Shown here one piece after another: positions 1 through 5,372 of a DNA stretch of 9,010 nucleotides. Position 1 is the first letter of the stretch. Each line of letters opens with the position of its first letter. This stretch comes from Caldifarciminota bacterium (GTDB taxonomy: Bacteria; Hydrothermota; E44-bin80), in assembly GCA_023127905.1 (NCBI GenBank), contig JAGMEZ010000334.1, positions 1-9,010 of the forward strand. Direction: 5' to 3'. The translations under genes were made by a program, and so were the position numbers. The notes beneath the pieces are model-generated. The model was not told the origin of the DNA and searched no databases. It saw only the letters and a list, made by a program, of their open reading frames with translations.

Positions 1-2327
1 GGCACCATGTCTATATCAGGGCTCTCGTAAGAATGTATGAGAATCCACCCCCATCGATCGATTCATATGACGAACTGGCAAATACATATATGACTACTGG
101 AAGGGAAGTAACAGTAACCCTTTCAGACCTTGGCATTCCACTCGATTCAACAGGAGTTACTGAAGCCTGGCTATTTTACAGCATCGATGGTGGTGCAGAT
201 GACAGTCTTTCTATGATACTTATCTCTGGTGACCCATCAGGTGGTGTTTGGAAGACAATTCTCCCCGGACTAAATGCCGGGCAGACTATGGAATACTACG
301 TCACATGCTTTGATATGCAAGGTTTGCAAAACCTGCCAGCTATGTCCCCTGTATCCTATACCGTTAAAGCGAAATCTGGTGATGTTCTTTTCGTAAATGA
401 TGATTACTACGGTGGAGGTTTTTCATACGATGTTATCAGTGACGTTATTCCCCAGGCAGACTGGTGGGACATTCCAACGGACGGTGAGCCAGATGCCTCA
501 GTCATGGGTGCAGGTTACAACGTAATCATCTGGAACTCCTGGGAATATTCAGGTAGGACCTTTTACAATGCGCAGTCTCTCGTCGAGGATTACCTTGATG
601 GAGGAGGCAACTTGTTAGTCTCTGGTATGGATATACCTGCGGGTGAATTTGAATACTCCTGGGGTGTCTATACAACTGAACCTGGTGATTTCCTTCGCAA
701 CTATTTTGGTATTCGAGGAGGAACGGACGATTTTGCATCTGATTCCATCTCTGTCTACTTTGGTAGAACAGGTGATGATATTTGTGGTATCTTCAACGAA
801 GATTGGCCTATCACCTCAGCACCATATTACTGGGCTGGTCCATTATACAATTATAACGGAAGATTCGTTGAAGATCCGGATACTTCACAATGGAAAGGTA
901 TACTTTACGATGAATGGGGAAACTGCAGCGCATTCAAATTCGAACAGCCGGGTGTTTATAAAGTTGTCTGGCTCTATTTCCCGTTCGCCTACATAGCAGA
1001 TTACACAAATGTAGGGGCCCCTGAGATAGAGCAGCAGCAACAATTAATAGAACGAATACTTGATTGGTTTGCCCCTGGTCCAATTGTCCGTGATCTTTCT
1101 ACCCAATACCAAACAACAGTAACAGCTGGTCCGTATCCAGTTAGCGCCACTGTTATTAACTATACAGACTCATTAGAATATGTAAACTTGATTGTTTCCG
1201 CAAATGGAGTTATGGACACAATCACGATGACTTCAACAAAAGGAGATACAGCAATCTATTCTGCAGACATTCCTGCATATTCAGTATTAACCGACATTAT
1301 ATACTACGCTGAAGCAAAGGATTCAGATGGAAATGTTTCTACTACTGCATCGCACGAGTTCTGGTACTTTCTTGCCACGGGAAATGTCCTCTATGTAAAC
1401 GAATCATATGACCCAGTTCTTGACTACCAGGATGTCCTTGATTCACTCAATATTCCAGGCGGTTACGATGTTTATGACCCGGCAGTTTATGGTGTCCCTG
1501 ATGCGACAGTCCTCGCATTTTACAATGCGGTTGTCTGGAATGGAGACTGGGGATACGGGTCAATACTCACAAAAGAAAGCTCTGGAAATGTCCTGTACGA
1601 TTATATGCTTAATGGTGGAAACATCTTCTTCAACTCCGATGAAATCCTTGGACTGTGGGATGGCTGGGCAAATGTCGATTATGTACCCGGTGAATTCCCG
1701 TACGATGTCTTACAGGTAAACCATATATATAATGACATTTGCTATGACTCAGTGTATGGTGTTTCTGGAGATCCAGTATCAAACGGAATTGTTGCTGAAA
1801 TGACATTTCCTCTGACAAACTGGAACGATGAGGTTGGTATACTGCCCACCGCAGATAGCATATTTACCGATGCTGCAGGCGCAACCGTTCGTGGAGTCAA
1901 GTGGTCAGATGCAACCAATAAAGTTATCTTTTTGCCGTTTATGTATGTCTCACTACCCAAATCAGTTCAAATTCAGGTCTTAGGAAATTCCCTTACCTGG
2001 TTTGGAACAAAATTTAAATTCTCATCTGATGATGCAAACTCGATTCCCAGGGTTTTTGCTCTTAGCAATAATTTCCCAAACCCAACTAAGGGACGCACAA
2101 ACATCCAATATTCAATTCCAAAACAGACACACGTAACGTTGAAGATATATAACGCAGCTGGACAGTTAATTAGAACACTAATTAATGGCACTGAAGAACC
2201 TGGATACAAAACTGTTGTCTGGGATGGTTTTAATAAGAATAACAGACAAGTTGCTGCGGGTGTTTATTTCTACAATCTCAGCGCGGGAAATTTCAGAGCA
2301 ACAAAGAAACTTTTGATAGTGAGATAA
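1..2327 (+). CDS. Large secreted protein, 5'-truncated, with tandem Ig-like/amidotransferase-like units and a T9SS type A sorting domain
   Basis: The reading frame is open from base 3 (first codons HHVYIRALVR). The ATG at 33 has no Shine-Dalgarno site and no signal peptide follows it, so the true start lies upstream. Residues below are counted from that Met. Residues 1-115 form an Ig/FN3-like sandwich (EAWLFYSIDGG, then MEYYVTCFD). Residues 116-347 resemble the glutamine-amidotransferase-like (flavodoxin-like alpha/beta) domain common in secreted peptidases: GDVLFVNDD, YNVIIWNSW, then YLDGGGNLLVSG. A second Ig-like domain (about 350-448) and a second amidotransferase-like domain (450-660; GNVLYVN, YNAVVWNG, MLNGGNIFFNS) follow. 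Residues 671-764 are a FlgD-like/T9SS sorting domain (FPNP, LKIYNAAGQLIRTL, VVWDG, GVYFYNL, ending KKLLIVR). No Cys nucleophile or other catalytic motif is visible in the amidotransferase-like domains, so they are probably structural or binding modules. An enzymatic domain could lie upstream. The product is inferred to be exported and surface-attached or released. Its specific function is unknown. Confidence 0.9.
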   Translation, partial: HHVYIRALVRMYENPPPSIDSYDELANTYMTTGREVTVTLSDLGIPLDSTGVTEAWLFYSIDGGADDSLSMILISGDPSGGVWKTILPGLNAGQTMEYYVTCFDMQGLQNLPAMSPVSYTVKAKSGDVLFVNDDYYGGGFSYDVISDVIPQADWWDIPTDGEPDASVMGAGYNVIIWNSWEYSGRTFYNAQSLVEDYLDGGGNLLVSGMDIPAGEFEYSWGVYTTEPGDFLRNYFGIRGGTDDFASDSISVYFGRTGDDICGIFNEDWPITSAPYYWAGPLYNYNGRFVEDPDTSQWKGILYDEWGNCSAFKFEQPGVYKVVWLYFPFAYIADYTNVGAPEIEQQQQLIERILDWFAPGPIVRDLSTQYQTTVTAGPYPVSATVINYTDSLEYVNLIVSANGVMDTITMTSTKGDTAIYSADIPAYSVLTDIIYYAEAKDSDGNVSTTASHEFWYFLATGNVLYVNESYDPVLDYQDVLDSLNIPGGYDVYDPAVYGVPDATVLAFYNAVVWNGDWGYGSILTKESSGNVLYDYMLNGGNIFFNSDEILGLWDGWANVDYVPGEFPYDVLQVNHIYNDICYDSVYGVSGDPVSNGIVAEMTFPLTNWNDEVGILPTADSIFTDAAGATVRGVKWSDATNKVIFLPFMYVSLPKSVQIQVLGNSLTWFGTKFKFSSDDANSIPRVFALSNNFPNPTKGRTNIQYSIPKQTHVTLKIYNAAGQLIRTLINGTEEPGYKTVVWDGFNKNNRQVAAGVYFYNLSAGNFRATKKLLIVR

Positions 2328-2362
2328 TGAAGAGAGAAATTTTTGAAAGGAGTGCGCAATGA
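2327..2362 (+). other. Possible 11-codon coupling ORF between genes 1 and 2
   Basis: The last base of the gene 1 stop codon is also the A of an ATG (TAATG). That ATG opens an 11-codon frame, MKREIFERSAQ, whose TGA overlaps the start of gene 2 as ATGA. A ribosome ending gene 1 could in principle reinitiate here and be delivered to the receptor start. Nothing else supports it: there is no dedicated ribosome binding site and the peptide resembles nothing known to me. A short frame of this kind can arise by chance. Confidence 0.2.
2346..2352 (+). promoter_or_regulatory. Ribosome binding site of the TonB-dependent receptor gene
   Basis: AAAGGAG lies 6 bases before the ATG at 2359. It fixes that ATG as the start, and the encoded N-terminus is a good signal peptide. 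Confidence 0.85.
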
Positions 2363-5340
2363 AGAACGAAGCAAGAAGATGTATCAAGATACCTTTCTTG
2401 ATCACTCTCCTGCTCATGTTTACCATCTCGGCTTCTTTTGCCGGTATTACAGGCAAAATCATGGGAAGGATTATTGATGCCAATACAGGAGATCCACTCC
2501 CAGGTGTGAATGTCGTTATTACAGGAACACCAATGGGAGGTGCTGCAAATGTAAGTGGAAAATACTTTGTAATCAATGTTCCTGTTGGCGAATACTCACT
2601 GACTGCAACAATGATTGGATATAAACCTGTTACAAAAACGGGAGTAAGAGTGATTCAGGATTTTACGACTACTGTCAATTTTGAACTCGAACAAACAGTC
2701 GTAAAGGTTGCAGGTGTCACAGTTATTGCAAAGAAACCAATGATTCAACCAGACGTAACATCAACCACCCATTTCATCACAACAGAAGATATGGAAAATA
2801 GAATGGCTCATAACTACAACGACATCATTTCACAGCAGTCGGGTGTTTTATTTTCTGAGGGTGGTGCAAGTACACTATCCGGTGGGCTTCACATCCGAGG
2901 TGGAAGATCCGATGAAATCGTCTATATGGTTGATGGAATGTCAATCAATGATGCGCTCACTGGACAGGCAGGAACTCAGGTAAATATGAATGCAATTAAA
3001 GAAGTAGTCGTCCAGACAGGTGGTTTCAATGCAGAATACGGACAGGCAATGAGTGGAATTATTAATCTCGTAACCAAGGAAGGTCGAAAACAAGAAGGTT
3101 TCGTGAGATATACAACTGACTATCTATTCAAGACTGATGATAAATACACCGTCAAGTCAAACAAAGAGTATGAAGTCGGTCCTGAGGGTGGTGCCCTTTA
3201 CGAAGGTTTCCACAGCGGAGAATTAAATATTGGTGGACCTGTTCCTGGTTTGAAAGGACTATCCTATTTCGTCTCATCAGAGCTTACTACAAGAGAATAC
3301 GAAAATTCCTATTATTTCCCCCTATCTAACTCAGACAGGGATTACTACTCCATAAATGGAAAAATCGCATATCAGATAACATCGACAATGAAAGTTACGC
3401 TAAGTGGTTTTATGACCCGAACACAATACGGAGAGTATTGCAATGCATGGGGATTACCAGGAGAATCACAGTGGAGTGAACAGGATGATAAATACAAACC
3501 TGCATTCGAGAGAAATGCAGACCTGAGAAAGGCACAGCAGATTCACTTTGCATTTAACCATGTGCTTAACAAATCCACCTTCTATACAGTGAACCTTGCC
3601 TATTTCGACACCCATCGGTGGAACGGAACAAGAGATTCATTACAGAAAATTGCAGACCTCAAACCCTGGGAAGATCTCGAATTCCTCGACTGGTGGTATT
3701 ACAATATCGATGAGTCAACAGGACCAAGAGGTGACCAATTTGATTCTCTCGATTTCTATGGAAAGGACGAGAACGGAAACTACTACTATCCATGGGGTGT
3801 TCCGGGACAATCAGGTAACAATTTTGCCTTTGGATACGGTGGAAGTGGAAGCTGGCTTGAAAGGATTTCCTCATATATTAGTGGGAAATTCGATATAACA
3901 AGCCAGTTAACAGAAAACCACCAATTAAAAGCAGGATTCGAGGGAACAAAACATACTGCAGCTCGACACTACGGTGGATATATTGCTACAAGCGACAGTG
4001 CAATGGCACAACAAGACCTTGAACAATGTCTCTATTTCGACGATTATGAATTCAATCCAGTACAGGCAGCGCTTTACGTTCAGGATAAGATTGAGTATCC
4101 TGGGTTCATCGTTAATATAGGCATCCGGGGTGATTATCTTGATACAAAAGCAGACAAATACATAGACCCAACAAATACTGGATTGGGTAAGGAGTCTTCT
4201 AATCCTAAGTATAAAATTAGCCCCAGACTCGGTGTTTCATTCCCAGTTACCGAACGAACAGTGCTTCATGTCTCATATGGACAGTTCTTCCAGATTCCTA
4301 GATTGATAAGGTTATATGATAACATAAAGACCGATCTTGCAACCGCAAGAGGTGGTTGGACAAGGGTTGGAAATCCAGATTTAAGTGCTCAGCAAACAAC
4401 ATCATATGAAATTGGAATTGCTCACGAACTCGCACCCGATGCTGCACTTTTTGTCAATGTCTACTATAAGGATCTCTATGACCTGATTGCTGTCCGTTTT
4501 GTTCCATCACTACCCAGAACATATACCCAATTCGTCACAGAAGATTATGGTAATGTAAGAGGTGCAGAATTTACATTTACAAAGAGAGCAACACAATACG
4601 TATCAGGTGAATTAGCATACACAATCTCCCAGGCAAAAGGAACTGGTTCCTACGAGCTTCAAGCCTACTATGACTATATTGCAAATACACCAGTCGATCC
4701 TGTTACAGGCAAGGCTGTTCCAATGCCAAAAGCAGACTATCCTCTTGAATTTGACCAGAGACATCTTTTATCAGCAGAATTAAACTTCAGGATGCCTGAT
4801 AAATCAGGTCCTCAAATAGGAACCATATATCCTCTCCATAATCTTAACATCAATACACTAACAAGCGTTGCAAGTGGACTCCCATACACCAGGAGAAATA
4901 CTTCCCAATTGATAGTTGGCGAGGTGAACGCTGAAAGAATGCCCTGGACCTGGACGACAGACCTGAAGATAAGAAAGGACTTTAAACTGTTGAATTTGAC
5001 CTACGCACTTTTCGCAGAAATTACAAACATCCTTAACGTGAAAAACATCCAGAATGTCTATCCGGAAACGGGAAAGACAGATGACAATATGAAACTGACA
5101 ACCTTCGATGGATACATCTCTTCAACATGGCCATCTGGTGCAGCTGAATTTGTAGTACCACCAACATCACCGGATGAATTCACGGGATATGATGAAAGAA
5201 GGGATCTTGATAATGATGGTCAAATTTCAAAACAGGAATGGTATGATTCTTACAAAATGGCGTATCAAGACTTTCTTAACGATCCGTACCTGTATGGAGA
5301 ACCGAGAAAGATACGAGTTGGAGTTAGTGTTGGCTTTTAA
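2359..5340 (+). CDS. TonB-dependent outer-membrane receptor with carboxypeptidase-regulatory-like N-terminal domain
   Basis: A complete 993-residue outer-membrane transporter expected to import a substrate using TonB-ExbBD energy. Residues 1-28 are a Sec signal peptide with probable cleavage after SASFA. Residues 32-115 are a carboxypeptidase-regulatory-like beta sandwich (GRIIDANTGDPLPGVNVVI, GKYFVINVPVGEYSLTATMIGY), as in many FCB-group receptors. Residues 119-127 (GVTVIAKKP) resemble a TonB box. Residues 134-242 are the plug (LHIRGGRSDEIVYMVDGM, GGFNAEYGQAMSGIINLVTKEG split across the end of the domain). The rest is a beta-barrel rich in alternating aromatic strands, ending with the outer-membrane signature VGVSVGF (terminal Phe). 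Length is normal for the family. Between the barrel strand near NILNVKN (about 887) and the final strand is a loop of about 80 residues containing a canonical EF-hand loop at 949-960. The plug is of the general TonB type rather than clearly SusC. The ligand cannot be deduced. It lies 31 bases after gene 1 and 32 before gene 3, probably co-transcribed with both. Confidence 0.96.
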   Translation: MKNEARRCIKIPFLITLLLMFTISASFAGITGKIMGRIIDANTGDPLPGVNVVITGTPMGGAANVSGKYFVINVPVGEYSLTATMIGYKPVTKTGVRVIQDFTTTVNFELEQTVVKVAGVTVIAKKPMIQPDVTSTTHFITTEDMENRMAHNYNDIISQQSGVLFSEGGASTLSGGLHIRGGRSDEIVYMVDGMSINDALTGQAGTQVNMNAIKEVVVQTGGFNAEYGQAMSGIINLVTKEGRKQEGFVRYTTDYLFKTDDKYTVKSNKEYEVGPEGGALYEGFHSGELNIGGPVPGLKGLSYFVSSELTTREYENSYYFPLSNSDRDYYSINGKIAYQITSTMKVTLSGFMTRTQYGEYCNAWGLPGESQWSEQDDKYKPAFERNADLRKAQQIHFAFNHVLNKSTFYTVNLAYFDTHRWNGTRDSLQKIADLKPWEDLEFLDWWYYNIDESTGPRGDQFDSLDFYGKDENGNYYYPWGVPGQSGNNFAFGYGGSGSWLERISSYISGKFDITSQLTENHQLKAGFEGTKHTAARHYGGYIATSDSAMAQQDLEQCLYFDDYEFNPVQAALYVQDKIEYPGFIVNIGIRGDYLDTKADKYIDPTNTGLGKESSNPKYKISPRLGVSFPVTERTVLHVSYGQFFQIPRLIRLYDNIKTDLATARGGWTRVGNPDLSAQQTTSYEIGIAHELAPDAALFVNVYYKDLYDLIAVRFVPSLPRTYTQFVTEDYGNVRGAEFTFTKRATQYVSGELAYTISQAKGTGSYELQAYYDYIANTPVDPVTGKAVPMPKADYPLEFDQRHLLSAELNFRMPDKSGPQIGTIYPLHNLNINTLTSVASGLPYTRRNTSQLIVGEVNAERMPWTWTTDLKIRKDFKLLNLTYALFAEITNILNVKNIQNVYPETGKTDDNMKLTTFDGYISSTWPSGAAEFVVPPTSPDEFTGYDERRDLDNDGQISKQEWYDSYKMAYQDFLNDPYLYGEPRKIRVGVSVGF

Positions 5341-5363
5341 TCTTAAAATTCAAACTTAAAAAC

Positions 5364-5368
5364 GGAGG
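5364..5368 (+). promoter_or_regulatory. Ribosome binding site of the gene 3 secreted protein
   Basis: GGAGG ends 4 bases before the ATG at 5373 and 7 bases before a second in-frame ATG at 5376. Spacing at the other two starts in the window is 5 to 6 bases, so either Met could be used. The choice adds or removes one residue ahead of the signal peptide and does not affect the mature protein. Confidence 0.8.
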
Positions 5369-5372
5369 CAAA

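Noticed and set aside
33..35. ATG at 33 as the true start of gene 1
   Set aside because: There is no Shine-Dalgarno site and no signal peptide, and the frame continues open to the left edge. It is an internal Met of a gene cut by the window.
264..281. Inverted repeat CCCGG-8 bases-CCGGG as a terminator
   Set aside because: The stem is only 5 bp, no T-run follows, and it lies within the coding sequence of gene 1.
526..738. Antisense and alternate-frame open stretches inside genes 1 to 4 (for example 526-738 minus, 3596-3898 plus, 6374-6658 minus)
   Set aside because: All lie inside long well-supported genes in another frame, lack ribosome binding sites and have no recognisable protein features. 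They are chance frames.
1013..1022. Perfect palindrome AGGGGCCCCT
   Set aside because: It is a single occurrence inside codons for NVGAPE, with no partner site or regulatory context, so it is probably chance.
1030..1045. Short CAG/CAA run encoding QQQQ as a repeat locus
   Set aside because: Only four Gln codons of mixed type, too short to call a repeat. The same applies to the GCT run near 8533 encoding AAAA.
2359..2400. Twin-arginine (Tat) signal or lipobox in the receptor N-terminus (ARRCIK)
   Set aside because: The RR-C-I-K context is a poor Tat match, the Cys precedes the hydrophobic core, and receptors of this family use Sec with a standard SASFA cleavage site.
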